A program made the position numbers and the translations under genes. Below, piece after piece: positions 1 through 8,909 of a stretch of 64,000 nucleotides of DNA; the first letter of the stretch is position 1; every line of letters begins with the position of its first letter. The stretch lies in contig NZ_JAPEOZ010000001.1 of assembly GCF_026340655.1 (NCBI RefSeq), forward strand, positions 3,844,001 to 3,908,000, in the 5' to 3' direction. The notes under the pieces were generated by a model, which saw only the letters and a list, made by a program, of their open reading frames with translations, had not been told where the DNA came from and searched no databases. This DNA comes from Streptomyces sp. NBC_01275. GTDB lineage: Bacteria > Actinomycetota > Actinomycetes > Streptomycetales > Streptomycetaceae.

Positions 1-2
1 TG

Positions 3-557
3 CTGCTGCCCGCGCACTGGCAGACGGCCGCGTGGCTGCTGGCGTGCGCGTCGGTGGGGGTCGTCGCCGACGTGGCCGGGGATCCGGCGCGGGCGGACTT
101 CGTCGTGGCCGGGCCGGGAGGGTTCGAGGCGGGGCTGGCGTGCCGGGGCGAGCGGTACGCGCTGTCGCTCGCGCCGCTCGGCCGACGGTTCGTGCCGGCT
201 CCTCCGGAGGGGTACGCCGACTACGCCGTGGACGTTCCGAGCCACGGCGACCGTTTCGCGCCGTACGCGCCCGTCGATCCCGAGGCGCCCGCGCTGGTCG
301 TGGCCGGGGCCGAGTACACCGGCGCGGAGATCGTGGAGCGGGCGCGGGCGGAGGCGGCGGGACTGGGACTGACGGGACCTGGCTCCCGACTGCTGTCGGG
401 ACTGTCGTACGACACCTGGGAGGGGTTGAGCGCCGGTCTGTACGCGCCGCTGGCGAGCGGTGGGTCCGTGGTCCTCTGCCGAAACCTGGCGCAGGCCGGG
501 GAAGAGACCGTGGCCAAGCGCATCGAGAGCGAACGGGTCACGACGACGGCCCGCTGA
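3..557 (+). CDS. TIGR03089 family protein, C-terminal part (5' end outside window)
   Basis: The frame is open from the first base of the window and stops at TGA 555-557, so only the last ~184 residues are visible. The fragment reads LLPAHWQTAAWLLACASVGV, then a region with VVAGPGGFEAGL and SGLSYDTWEGLSAGLYAPLA, and ends ESERVTTTAR. This matches my memory of the TIGR03089 family, an actinobacterial set related to the AMP-binding (acyl-adenylate) fold whose substrate is unknown. The gene lies directly upstream of the LCP cluster and is read the same way. Nothing beyond a general adenylate-forming-like fold can be said from this fragment, and the active-site part is mostly missing. Confidence 0.75.
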   Translation: MLPAHWQTAAWLLACASVGVVADVAGDPARADFVVAGPGGFEAGLACRGERYALSLAPLGRRFVPAPPEGYADYAVDVPSHGDRFAPYAPVDPEAPALVVAGAEYTGAEIVERARAEAAGLGLTGPGSRLLSGLSYDTWEGLSAGLYAPLASGGSVVLCRNLAQAGEETVAKRIESERVTTTAR

Positions 558-880
558 CCCCTCCGGGGAGACCCGGTGATCCCGCCCGGGGAGACCGGGT
601 GCCCCCTCCGGGGAGACCGGGCAAACCCTCCGGGAAGGCCCACTGCCTCCTCCAGGGAGGCCGAGTGACTCTCCGGAAGGCCGGGTGTCCGCGGAAGGCC
701 GGGTGATCCCGAGGAGACCTGCTCCCCCTCCGGGGAGGCCGAGTGACCCCGAGGAGACCCGCTGCCCCTCGATGGAAGCCGGGCAACCCCTTCGGGGGAG
801 ACCCCCTGCCTCCTCCACGGAGACCAGGTGACCCGGAAGGCCGGGTGAGCCCGAGGAGACCCCCGTCCCCTCCGGGGGCC
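558..880. repeat. degenerate tandem repeats of ~19-23 bp
   Basis: Right after the stop at 557, about 15 imperfect units follow one another. A rough consensus is CTCCGGGGAGACCGGGTGAC, with GGAGACC alternating with GGAAGGCC. Units drift in length between 19 and 23 bases, so a fixed reading frame is not kept and coding is unlikely, although long open frames cross the region. Each unit carries short self-complementary CCGG/GGCC pieces. It is not a CRISPR array, because there are no unique spacers of constant length. Confidence 0.7.
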
Positions 881-1162
881 CGCACGGCCCGGCGTGTCCC
901 GGATTCGGCCTCCTCCGAAGAACCTCTAAGGCCCCCCGCAGGCCCAGGCGTGGCCCGCCTCCAGCCTCTCCCGATCCCCCTTCGAGCCCCCTTCGAGCCC
1001 CCTTCGGGCACCCGTCGAGCCCCACTCGAGCCCCACTCGAGCGCCCCTGGAGCGCCCCCGGAACCTTCACTCGTTCGGTCCATCCCCGGCCGCCCCCGCG
1101 GCCGACTTCGCGCCATCGTCGTAGGAGCGGCACTACAGGCTCGTAGAGGCGGGAGGGGTGGA
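881..1162. other. non-coding spacer before the first LCP gene, with short direct repeats
   Basis: No convincing gene is seen. Around 966-1010 the sequence CCCCCTTCGAGC recurs two to three times, then CCCCACTCGAGC appears twice (about 1019-1045). Over-long open frames cross this region because of its GC content, but the first good ribosome site (GGGAGG, 1151-1156) marks the start of the LCP gene. The promoter of that gene should lie here; I see no clear -10/-35 pair. Confidence 0.45.
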
Positions 1163-2398
1163 GTGGGCGTGAGGGAGTTCCTGGGTTCGCGTGGGCCCCT
1201 GGGGCCTGGGGTGGGGGCGTCTGGTGAGGGGTGGGGGCCGGTGCGGCGGCGTCGGCGGCGATGGGTGCGGTACGGGGTGGGGGCGGTCGTCGTGGTCGTG
1301 GTGGGGACCGGGGTCGCCGGGTGGGCGGTGTACGCCAAGCTCGACGGGAACATCACGCCCGACGAGGCGGCCGCGGCGGAGCTCGCCCGGTATGCGAAGG
1401 AGCGGCCCACCTCGTTGGTGAAGGACGCGCAGAACGTGCTGTTGATCGGGTCGGACTCGCGTTCCGGGGACGGGAACGAGAAGTACGGACGGGACTCCGG
1501 GACCGAGCGGTCGGACACGACGATCCTGTTGCATCTGGCCGCCGGGCGGCGCAGCGCGACCGCCGTGTCCCTGCCCCGCGATCTGATGGTGGACGTGCCG
1601 GGCTGTCTGCGGGCGGACGGAACGCGGGCCGAGCCGATGTTCGCGATGTTCAACTACGCGTTCCAGACCGGGGGCTCGGCCTGCACCATCCGGACGGCGG
1701 AGAAGCTGACCGGTGTGCGGATCGACCATCACGTCGTCGTCGACTTCAGCGGGTTCAAGGACATGGTCGACGCCGTGGACGGGGTCGAGGTGTGTCTGAA
1801 GGAGCCGGTCGACGACAAGGCGGCCAGGCTGCGGCTGCCCGCGGGGGAGGTGACGCTGAACGGCGAGGAGGCCCTCGGGTACGTCCGGGCCCGCAAGTCC
1901 CTCGGCGACGGCAGCGACACCGACCGGATGGACCGGCAGCAACGATTCCTCGGGGCGCTCGTCAACAAGGTGCAGAGCAATGACGTCCTGCTGAATCCGG
2001 TGAAGCTGTATCCGGTGCTGGACGCGGCCACGTCCTCTCTCACTACCGACCCGGATCTGGCGAGTCTGCGCGGGCTCTACGAACTCGTGCGCGGCCTGAG
2101 CGACATTCCCACCGAACAGGTGCAGTTCCTCACCGTTCCGCGGGAGTCGTACGCCTACAACGCCAATCGCGATCAACTCGTGGAGCCCGAGGCGGAGAAA
2201 CTCTTCGAACGGCTGCGCACCGACGCGCCGGTCGTGGTCTCGCCCGCGGAATTTAAGGAAGTTCCCAGAAATTCCGCCTCTGAGGAGTCGGGCGACTACG
2301 GCGCGTACGGATCCCGGTGGGGCTCCGGGGCGGCTTCGCCGACTCCCCCGGCCCCCACCTTCCGTGGAAACACGGCCGCGGAGGAGGGCTGCGGGTAA
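1163..2398 (+). CDS. LCP (LytR-CpsA-Psr) family wall-polymer transferase 1
   Basis: This is a membrane-anchored enzyme of the LCP family. Known members move lipid-linked glycopolymers such as teichoic acids onto peptidoglycan outside the cell. About 411 residues: a basic cytoplasmic stretch (RRRRRRW), one membrane helix near 38-56, then the LCP domain with NVLLIGSDSRSGDG, SDTTILLHL, AVSLPRDLMVDVPG and GYVRARKSLGDGSDTDR, where the arginines and aspartates that bind polyprenyl pyrophosphate sit. The tail is Ser/Gly/Pro-rich and has no LytR_C domain. GTG 1163 is preferred because GGGAGG ends 6 bases before it; GTG 1169 is possible. It is the first of five paralogues, three of them in line. Confidence 0.88.
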   Translation: MGVREFLGSRGPLGPGVGASGEGWGPVRRRRRRWVRYGVGAVVVVVVGTGVAGWAVYAKLDGNITPDEAAAAELARYAKERPTSLVKDAQNVLLIGSDSRSGDGNEKYGRDSGTERSDTTILLHLAAGRRSATAVSLPRDLMVDVPGCLRADGTRAEPMFAMFNYAFQTGGSACTIRTAEKLTGVRIDHHVVVDFSGFKDMVDAVDGVEVCLKEPVDDKAARLRLPAGEVTLNGEEALGYVRARKSLGDGSDTDRMDRQQRFLGALVNKVQSNDVLLNPVKLYPVLDAATSSLTTDPDLASLRGLYELVRGLSDIPTEQVQFLTVPRESYAYNANRDQLVEPEAEKLFERLRTDAPVVVSPAEFKEVPRNSASEESGDYGAYGSRWGSGAASPTPPAPTFRGNTAAEEGCG

Positions 2399-2640
2399 AG
2401 CGCTTGCCAAGTCGGGCCCTTGTAACGAACTGCAGTTCAAAGAAATGCGGGGGATTGCCCGGTTGTAGGAGCGTGGAATTTGTCACGACCGTCGCTTGAC
2501 GCTGAACTGGGCGGATAGTGTGAGCGCCCCAGTGCACCCGGCCGCTAGGTCCTTCCCGGTCTCGTGCACTGTGACCGAGACCCGAGCGCCTCAGTGGGGG
2601 GAAAGGCGCCGCGTGGCCCCAACGGAGGATTCGGACAACC

Positions 2641-4419
2641 GTGGACGCGCAAGGCCGTGGGCGGGCGGACAACATCGATCCCGCAGACCAGTGGGTGCTC
2701 AATCCGAACACCGGCGAATACGAACTGCGACTGAGTCCTTCCGCACCGCAGTCGGCGGTGCCCGGGCCACGTAGAGCGGGCTCCCGCGCGGGAGCCCCGG
2801 CGGGCCCCGGCACCGGAGGTGCGGGACGCGGTCGCACGACGGAGTCGGAGCGCGCGTCGCCTCAGGAGGCGCCGAGCGTGCCGTCGCCGCGCCGTCGGCG
2901 AGGCGTGCCGGAGGAGACCGCGCCCGGTCGGCGCGGGCGCCGGCCCGAGAAGACGAAGAAGAAGTCGAGAGCGAAGAAGATCCTGCTCTGGACGGGCGGG
3001 ATCACGGCGTTCGCGCTGGTGGGCACGGCCGGCGCCGCCTACCTCTATCTCGAGCACCTCAACGACAACATCACGTCCGTCTCCGACGACGGCGCGAGCA
3101 CCGGCGGCTTCAGCAAGGACAAGGCGATCAACCTCCTGCTGATCGGCACCGACAAGCGCACCGGCTCGGGCAACGAGGGCTACGGCGACTCCGGCAGCGT
3201 CGGTCACGCCGACACCACGATCCTGCTGCACGTCTCCAAGGACCGGACGAACGCGACGGCGCTCAGCATCCCGCGCGACCTGATCGTGGACGTCCCGGAC
3301 TGCCAGACCAAGCAGGAGGACGGCACCACCAAGGTCATCGGGGGCACGGACGACGTCCGCTTCAACACCAGCCTCGGGCAGGACGAACGTACGCCGAGCT
3401 GCACCATGCGCACGGTGACGGAGCTGACCGGGATCACCCCGGACAACTTCATGGTCGCCGACTTCAACGCGGTCAAGACGCTGACCTCGGCGGTCGGCGG
3501 CGTCGAGGTGTGCCTGGCCAAGGACATCGACGACCCGGACTCGCATCTGAAGCTGTCCAAGGGCACGCACACCATCGAGGGCGAGCAGGCGCTGGCCTTC
3601 GTGCGCACCCGGCACTCGGTGGGCTTCGGCGGCGACCTGAGCCGGATCGAGCTCCAGCAGCAGTTCCTGAGCGCGCTGATGCGCAAGCTGAAGTCGAACG
3701 ACACGCTCACCAGCCCGACCAAGATGATCAAGCTGGCGGAGGCGGGCACGAAGGCGCTGACCGTCGACTCCCAGCTGGACAGCATCGACAAGCTCAAGGA
3801 CCTCGGTCTGGAGCTGGGCAAGCTCAACGTCAAGAACCTGACCTTCACCACCGTGCCGGTGATCGACAACCCCGCGGAGAAGGTCAAGGCCACGGTCGTC
3901 GTCAACCCCACCACGGCGCCCACCGTCTTCCAGATGATCAAGGACGACGTCTCCTTCTCCGAGGTGAAGAAGAAGGCGGCGGCCTCGAAGGACGCGGCGT
4001 CCGCGGCGGCCGCCGCCCGGCTCAAGGGCGCCAAGTCCGCGGCCTCCGAGGTGCGGGTGCAGGTGATGAACGGCGGCGCCCCGGCCGGCAGCGCACAGGA
4101 GACTCTTAACTGGCTGCAGAATGATGAGGGCGTGACGAAGTCCGAGAACGCGGGCAACGCGCCGAAGGAACTGAGCAAGACGACGCTCGAGTACGACCCC
4201 GACCAGGCCGACCAGGCACGCAGGCTCGCCGACATCATGGGGCTGCCCGGTACGGCTCTGAAGCCGGGCGAGAGCGTCACCAACGCCCAGGGGCTCCCGA
4301 CGATGACGTTGACGCTGGGCAAGGACTTCAAGGGCGCGGGCGTCTCGCTCACGGCTCCGACGACGGTGCCGGACTCGGTCCAGAAGTCCACGGCGGACAA
4401 GGTCGAGTGCGCCAAGTAG
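2641..4419 (+). CDS. LCP family wall-polymer transferase 2, with LytR_C domain
   Basis: 592 residues from GTG 2641 (GGAGG at 2624-2628). A ~110-residue charged, Pro-rich cytoplasmic segment opens with DPADQWVLNPNTGEYELR, a motif that often begins Streptomyces LCP proteins. A membrane helix follows near 118-138, then the LCP domain with INLLLIGTDKRTGSGN, HADTTILLHV, ALSIPRDLIVDVPD and AFVRTRHSVGFGGDLSR. After a linker (about 440-460) comes a C-terminal LytR_C-like domain, VRVQVMNGGAPAGSAQETLN to LPTMTLTLGKDF. LytR_C commonly follows the catalytic domain in actinobacterial LCP proteins, and its role is not settled. A strong hairpin follows the stop. Confidence 0.9.
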   Translation: MDAQGRGRADNIDPADQWVLNPNTGEYELRLSPSAPQSAVPGPRRAGSRAGAPAGPGTGGAGRGRTTESERASPQEAPSVPSPRRRRGVPEETAPGRRGRRPEKTKKKSRAKKILLWTGGITAFALVGTAGAAYLYLEHLNDNITSVSDDGASTGGFSKDKAINLLLIGTDKRTGSGNEGYGDSGSVGHADTTILLHVSKDRTNATALSIPRDLIVDVPDCQTKQEDGTTKVIGGTDDVRFNTSLGQDERTPSCTMRTVTELTGITPDNFMVADFNAVKTLTSAVGGVEVCLAKDIDDPDSHLKLSKGTHTIEGEQALAFVRTRHSVGFGGDLSRIELQQQFLSALMRKLKSNDTLTSPTKMIKLAEAGTKALTVDSQLDSIDKLKDLGLELGKLNVKNLTFTTVPVIDNPAEKVKATVVVNPTTAPTVFQMIKDDVSFSEVKKKAAASKDAASAAAAARLKGAKSAASEVRVQVMNGGAPAGSAQETLNWLQNDEGVTKSENAGNAPKELSKTTLEYDPDQADQARRLADIMGLPGTALKPGESVTNAQGLPTMTLTLGKDFKGAGVSLTAPTTVPDSVQKSTADKVECAK

Positions 4420-4439
4420 GTCCGAGCAGGTAACCCTTC

Positions 4440-4477
4440 GGGCCCGTCGTGCGTCTGACTGGACGCGGGACGGGCCC
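4440..4477 (+). terminator. strong hairpin after LCP 2
   Basis: GGGCCCGTC (4440-4448) pairs with GACGGGCCC (4469-4477), and the stem continues inward with TGCGTC against GACGCG, leaving a short loop. There is no T-run, as usual for Streptomyces. It sits 20 bases after the LCP 2 stop and ends before the start chosen for LCP 3, so the two genes probably have partly separate transcripts. Confidence 0.7.
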
Positions 4478-4510
4478 GTGTCAGGCGCAGGGCGGGGAGG
4501 GGCAGGGGAA

Positions 4511-6175
4511 GTGGCGGGGAACAGTGGGGTGCAGGGGGATGTTCCCGCGGTCGAGGACACGATGTCCCTGACACCGCAGGACCATCAGGATCACGAGGGA
4601 CCCGGCGGTCCCGGCGGACCGGACGGGAAGGGCGGACGCGGCGGCAGCGTGCGCAAAGGCGTGCTCGTCGCGGAGCGCGCCCGGCGCAGACGGCGCGTGC
4701 TGCGCTGGTCGGCGACGATCCTGGCGGTGGTCATACTCGGCGGCGCGGGGGCCGGATACCTCTACTACGAGCATCTCAACGCCAACATCAAGAGCGACGA
4801 CCTGAACCTCGGCGACGCCAAGGACCGGGCGGCCGACACAAAGGCCAACTCCGCGGGCCAGAAGGCCATGAACATCCTGCTGATCGGCTCGGACGCCCGT
4901 GACTCCGCGGAGAACCAGAAGCTGGGCGGCGCCAAGGACACCTTCAACGGCACCCCGCTCGCCGACGTCCAGATGCTGCTGCACATCTCGGCGGACCGCA
5001 GCAACATGTCGGTGGTGAGCATGCCCCGCGACACGCTGGTGGACATCCCCAAGTGCACCGACCCCGACACCAAGAAGACGTACGCGGCCAGCACCCGGTC
5101 CATGACCAACGAGTCCCTCGCCCGCGGCGGCCCGGGCTGCACGGTGGCCACCTGGGAGAAGCTCACCGACATCCACATCGACCACTTCATGATGATCGAC
5201 TTCTCGGGTGTGGTGTCGATGGCGGACGCCATCGGCGGCGTCCCGGTGTGCGTGGACGCCAACGTCTACTCGCACACCAGCAGCGGCAAGGGCTCCGGCC
5301 TGAAGCTGGAGGAGGGCACGCACTCCATCAAGGGCAAGCAGGCCCTGCAGTGGCTGCGCACCCGCTACGGCTTCGAGGACGACACCGACCTCGCCCGCGC
5401 CAAGGCCCAGCACATGTACATGAACTCGATGGTCCGCGAGCTGCGCGCCAACGCCAAGCTGACCAACCCCAACAAGCTGCGCAAGCTCGCCGAGGCGGCC
5501 ACCGAGGCGATCACCGTCGACGACGGCCTGGACACCATCACCAAGATGTACGACCTGGCGGGCGAGCTGCAGAAGGTGCCCACCGAGCGCATCACCATGA
5601 CGACGATGCCGAACGCCTACGACACGATCCAGACCGGTCGGGTGGTGCCCACCGCGGACGCCGACCAGGTGTTCCGGCTCGTCCGCGAGGACATCGCGCT
5701 GGACGGCAAGGACGACAAGAAGGCCACCGCCAGCCCGTCGCCGACGGTCACCGACGCGGCCGCGGCGGACGACGACCTCGCGGTCCAGGTCCACAACGGC
5801 ACCCGTACCGACACGCTGGCCCCGGTCAGCGGGCGGGCGGGCGCGGTGACGCAGCTGCTGACGGGCAAGGGCCTCACCAAGGCGGTCGCGGACCCCTCGG
5901 CGGCCACCTCCGAGGCGAAGACGGTGATCCGCTACCCGAGCGCCGACCTCCAGGGCGACGCCCTGCGGGTGGCGAAGGTCCTCGGCATCCCGACGAGCCA
6001 GGTCAAGAAGTCCACCGCCGTCTCCGGCGTCACGCTGTTCGTGGGCGCGGACTGGCGGTCCGGCACGACGTACAAGGCGGCGAAGGCGGACGACTCGACG
6101 CCCGCCTCGGCGCAGGCGATGAACGGCGCCGACACCAGCCAGTGCATGCACGTGGACCCGGCCTACACCTGGTAG
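4511..6175 (+). CDS. LCP family wall-polymer transferase 3, with LytR_C domain
   Basis: About 554 residues from GTG 4511. Other in-frame starts are GTG 4478 (which would overlap the hairpin), GTG 4529 and ATG 4562; 4511 has GGAGG at 4496-4500. The protein has a Gly/basic N-terminus, a membrane helix (ATILAVVILGGAGAGYLYY) and the LCP domain: MNILLIGSDARDSAENQKLG, DVQMLLHIS, VVSMPRDTLVDIPKC, LQWLRTRYGFEDDTDLARAK. The C-terminal part from LAVQVHNGTRTDTLAPVSGR resembles LytR_C. It ends with a Cys-containing tail. The function is inferred from the family: transfer of a lipid-linked polymer to the wall on the outer face of the membrane. The exact polymer cannot be read from the sequence. Confidence 0.88.
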   Translation: MAGNSGVQGDVPAVEDTMSLTPQDHQDHEGPGGPGGPDGKGGRGGSVRKGVLVAERARRRRRVLRWSATILAVVILGGAGAGYLYYEHLNANIKSDDLNLGDAKDRAADTKANSAGQKAMNILLIGSDARDSAENQKLGGAKDTFNGTPLADVQMLLHISADRSNMSVVSMPRDTLVDIPKCTDPDTKKTYAASTRSMTNESLARGGPGCTVATWEKLTDIHIDHFMMIDFSGVVSMADAIGGVPVCVDANVYSHTSSGKGSGLKLEEGTHSIKGKQALQWLRTRYGFEDDTDLARAKAQHMYMNSMVRELRANAKLTNPNKLRKLAEAATEAITVDDGLDTITKMYDLAGELQKVPTERITMTTMPNAYDTIQTGRVVPTADADQVFRLVREDIALDGKDDKKATASPSPTVTDAAAADDDLAVQVHNGTRTDTLAPVSGRAGAVTQLLTGKGLTKAVADPSAATSEAKTVIRYPSADLQGDALRVAKVLGIPTSQVKKSTAVSGVTLFVGADWRSGTTYKAAKADDSTPASAQAMNGADTSQCMHVDPAYTW

Positions 6176-6227
6176 CAGGAGCAGTCCGGGTCCGGCGGGC
6201 GGCGAGCGGAACGGCGTCCCGTGGGCC

Positions 6228-7274
6228 TCAGTGCGCGTCGCTGAGGACCGCGGGGCGGCGCGAGGCGATGACCTTCTTCGCCAGCGACTTGGGGCTGGTC
6301 AGGAAACCGAACCCCCACGACATGTGCATGGTGGCGAGGGCGACGGGGATCTGGAGCCGCGCCTTGAGCGGCAGCCCCTTGCCGGCCGGCAGCGACCCGG
6401 CGGCGATCGCCGCGAGGTAACCGCCCGGGATCAGGAAGCCGAGCGGGGTGAGCGCCGCGCCCACCACGATCCCGGCGGCTATCGCGCACACCGCGGTGGG
6501 CGGTGCGAGGTAGCGCAGGTTGATCGAGCCCTCGTGGTAGCGGGCGACGACGTGCCGCCAACGGCCGTAGTCCTTGTACTGCTTGGCGAGCGCCTTCACG
6601 CTCGGCCGCGGGCGGTACGACACCTTCAGCTCCGGCGAGAACCAGATCAGCCCGCCGGCCTCGCGGATGCGGAAGTTCAGCTCCCAGTCCTGGGCGCGGA
6701 TGAACTCCTCGTTGTAGCCGCCCTGCTGCTCCAGCGCCTCGCGCCGGAACACGCCGAGGTACACGGTCTCGGCGGGCGCGGCCTCGCCGCCCGTGTGGAA
6801 GGCGGCGTTGCCGACGCCGATCTTCGAGGTCATGGCGGCGGCGACGGCGTGCTCCCAGTCGTTCTCGCCCTCGGCGTGCATGATGCCGCCGACGTTCTGC
6901 GCGCCGGTCTCCTCCAGGAGCCGTACGGCGGTGGCGATGTAGTTCGGGGAGAGCATGCCGTGGCCGTCGACGCGGACGACGATCGGGTGCCGGGAGGCCT
7001 TGATCGCGGCGTTGAGGGCGGCGGGCGTGCGGCCGGTGGGATTCGGCACGGTGTGCACCCGCTTGTTTTCGTCCGCCGCAGTTTCGGCCACGAGCTGGGC
7101 GGCGATCTCGTCCGTACGGTCCGTCGAGGGACCGATGGCGATCACGACCTCCATCTCGCCGGCGTACTCCTGCGCGAGGATCGCTTGGACGGCTCCGCGC
7201 AGATGCCGTTCCTCGTCGAGGACGGGCATGATCACGGACACGGCGGGGAGCTGCACGTCGGACTTGGCGTTCAC
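6228..7274 (-). CDS. family 2 glycosyltransferase with C-terminal membrane segment
   Basis: 348 residues, GTG start at 7274. The N-terminal GT-A domain opens with VSVIMPVLDEERHLRGAV, has the DGHG/DxD-like region (VVRVDGHGMLSPNYI) and a QDWELNFRIREAGG segment, matching the (Q/E)DxE acceptor region of ExoA/succinoglycan-type GT2 enzymes. A hydrophobic stretch near 265-300 (CAIAAGIVVGAALTPLGFLI) suggests membrane anchoring. It sits between LCP 3 (convergent) and LCP 4 (divergent, sharing a 130-bp promoter region). A role in building the lipid-linked glycan that the LCP proteins transfer is plausible but inferred only from position. Confidence 0.85.
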   Translation of the reverse strand: MNAKSDVQLPAVSVIMPVLDEERHLRGAVQAILAQEYAGEMEVVIAIGPSTDRTDEIAAQLVAETAADENKRVHTVPNPTGRTPAALNAAIKASRHPIVVRVDGHGMLSPNYIATAVRLLEETGAQNVGGIMHAEGENDWEHAVAAAMTSKIGVGNAAFHTGGEAAPAETVYLGVFRREALEQQGGYNEEFIRAQDWELNFRIREAGGLIWFSPELKVSYRPRPSVKALAKQYKDYGRWRHVVARYHEGSINLRYLAPPTAVCAIAAGIVVGAALTPLGFLIPGGYLAAIAAGSLPAGKGLPLKARLQIPVALATMHMSWGFGFLTSPKSLAKKVIASRRPAVLSDAH

Positions 7275-7403
7275 AGGGGCTCACGTTACCGCGAACGGGG
7301 GACACGGCCCGCCCCGCCGGTGCGCTGCGCCGGGCGACAGATCGTACCGGCCTACGGTAATCCCGGCTCCCTCGCCCACGGCCGTCGCCCGGAGGTGTCC
7401 CGC

Positions 7404-8876
7404 ATGCCCACCACTCCGACCCGGTCCCCCTCCCGGCCCGCGCCCCGCCCGCAGCGCCCCCCGGCGCGCCGCGCCGCACGCCCCGTACGAAGGAAACGTC
7501 CCCGCTGGGCCATGCGGGCGGCGACCACGCTGTCGGTCGTCGTGCTGGCCTCCGCGGGAATCGGCCACTCGGTGATCAGCAGCCTCGACGCGGACATCGC
7601 CCGGGTCGACCCCTTCAAGGACATGAAGAACCGTCCACGCGCCGGACACGGCATGAACGTGCTGCTGGTCGGCACGGACGGCCGCGACCGGATCACCCAG
7701 GACGAGCGCCGCCGCTACCGCCTCGGCGGCGCGCCCTGCTACTGCACCGACACGATCATGATCGTGCACATCTCGGAGGACCGGGAACGGGCGAGCGTGG
7801 TCAGCCTGCCGCGCGACTCGTACGCCGACACGCCCCCGCACACCGACCAGGTCACCGGCAAGGTGCACCACGGCCACCCGATCAAGCTCAACGCGGCGTA
7901 CGCGGAGGGCGGCCCGCAGCTCACCGTGCGCACGGTCGAGAACATGACCCACGTGAAGATCGACCACTACCTGGAGGTCGACTTCACCAGCTTCATGAAG
8001 ACCGTCGACGTCCTCGGCGGGGTGAAGATCTGCACGGCGGCGCCCCTGAGGGACACGTACACCGGTCTGAACCTCGCCCCGGGCTCCTACACCCTGAAGG
8101 GCGGCGAGGCCCTGCAGTACGTCCGCTCACGGCACGCGGACGCCTCCTCCGACCTGGGCAGGATGAAGCGCCAGCAGCGCTTCCTGGCGGCCCTGGTGGA
8201 CCGTACGACGTCCTCCGGGATCCTGCTGAACCCGCTGAAGTTCCGGGACGTGACGCGGGCGGTGCTCGGGTCGGTGCGGGCGGACCGCGGCTTCGGCACG
8301 GACGAGCTGCTGGACCTCGGGCGCGCCATGCGCACCTTCTCCCCTTCGTCCTCCGAGTTCACGACGGTCCCGATCGGGCGGATGGGATTCCTGGTCAAGG
8401 GCATCGGCTCGACGCTGAAGTGGGACCCGGTGAAGTCGCAGCGCCTCTTCCAGTCCCTGCGCGACGACAAGCCCCTGGCCACCGCCCCGCGCCCGCGCAC
8501 CGAGGCCGTGCGGGTGGACGTGGCCCCGCAGCAGATCCTGGTCCAGGTCGAGAACGGCACGACGACGCCGGGACTGGGCGGGCGGGTCGACTCGGCGCTG
8601 GCGGCGACGGGCTTCCGTACGACCCGGCGCCCGGTCGACTCGGCCGACCACGCCGTACGACGTACGGTCATCGCCTACGACCCCCGCTGGGACCGCTCCG
8701 CGAAGTCCCTGGCCGCCGCGCTGCCCGGCGCGGAACTGCGGGCCGCGCCCGGGCTCGGCCCGACGCTGAAGGTGATCGCGGGGGCGGACTTCCGCGAGGT
8801 GCGCAAGGTGCGGGCGGCAGCTGTCGATCAGGGGGAGTCCGGGGTGGTGCGGGGAGACGAGGTGGGCTGCGCGTAG
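7404..8876 (+). CDS. LCP family wall-polymer transferase 4, with LytR_C-like tail
   Basis: 490 residues from ATG 7404, with GGAGG at 7391-7395, 8 bases upstream. The open frame extends far upstream, but that part is antisense to the glycosyltransferase and not coding. The protein has a Pro/Arg-rich cytoplasmic part, a membrane helix near 38-58, and an LCP domain with MNVLLVGTDGRDRITQDERR, CTDTIMIVHI, VVSLPRDSYADTP, IKLNAAYAEGGPQL and LQYVRSRHADASSDLGRMKR. The C-terminal segment ILVQVENGTTTPGLGGRV to LKVIAGADFREV resembles LytR_C. It differs from LCP 1-3 in the KLNAAYAEGGP insert, which it shares with LCP 5, suggesting two sub-lineages in the cluster. Confidence 0.89.
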   Translation: MPTTPTRSPSRPAPRPQRPPARRAARPVRRKRPRWAMRAATTLSVVVLASAGIGHSVISSLDADIARVDPFKDMKNRPRAGHGMNVLLVGTDGRDRITQDERRRYRLGGAPCYCTDTIMIVHISEDRERASVVSLPRDSYADTPPHTDQVTGKVHHGHPIKLNAAYAEGGPQLTVRTVENMTHVKIDHYLEVDFTSFMKTVDVLGGVKICTAAPLRDTYTGLNLAPGSYTLKGGEALQYVRSRHADASSDLGRMKRQQRFLAALVDRTTSSGILLNPLKFRDVTRAVLGSVRADRGFGTDELLDLGRAMRTFSPSSSEFTTVPIGRMGFLVKGIGSTLKWDPVKSQRLFQSLRDDKPLATAPRPRTEAVRVDVAPQQILVQVENGTTTPGLGGRVDSALAATGFRTTRRPVDSADHAVRRTVIAYDPRWDRSAKSLAAALPGAELRAAPGLGPTLKVIAGADFREVRKVRAAAVDQGESGVVRGDEVGCA

Positions 8877-8909
8877 CAGCCCTGGCCTCCCTGGCATCCC
8901 TGGCCTCCC

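Noticed and set aside
558..880. CRISPR array
   Set aside because: Units follow each other directly, vary in length and sequence, and have no unique spacers or cas genes nearby.
743..1162. N-terminal extension of the first LCP protein to position 743
   Set aside because: The extension translates the tandem-repeat spacer, has no ribosome site, and the family start with basic stretch and membrane helix fits GTG 1163/1169.
2496..2521. Sigma-70-type promoter before LCP 2 (TTGACG and TAGTGT)
   Set aside because: The spacing is only 14 bases, too short for a standard promoter; not reported as a feature.
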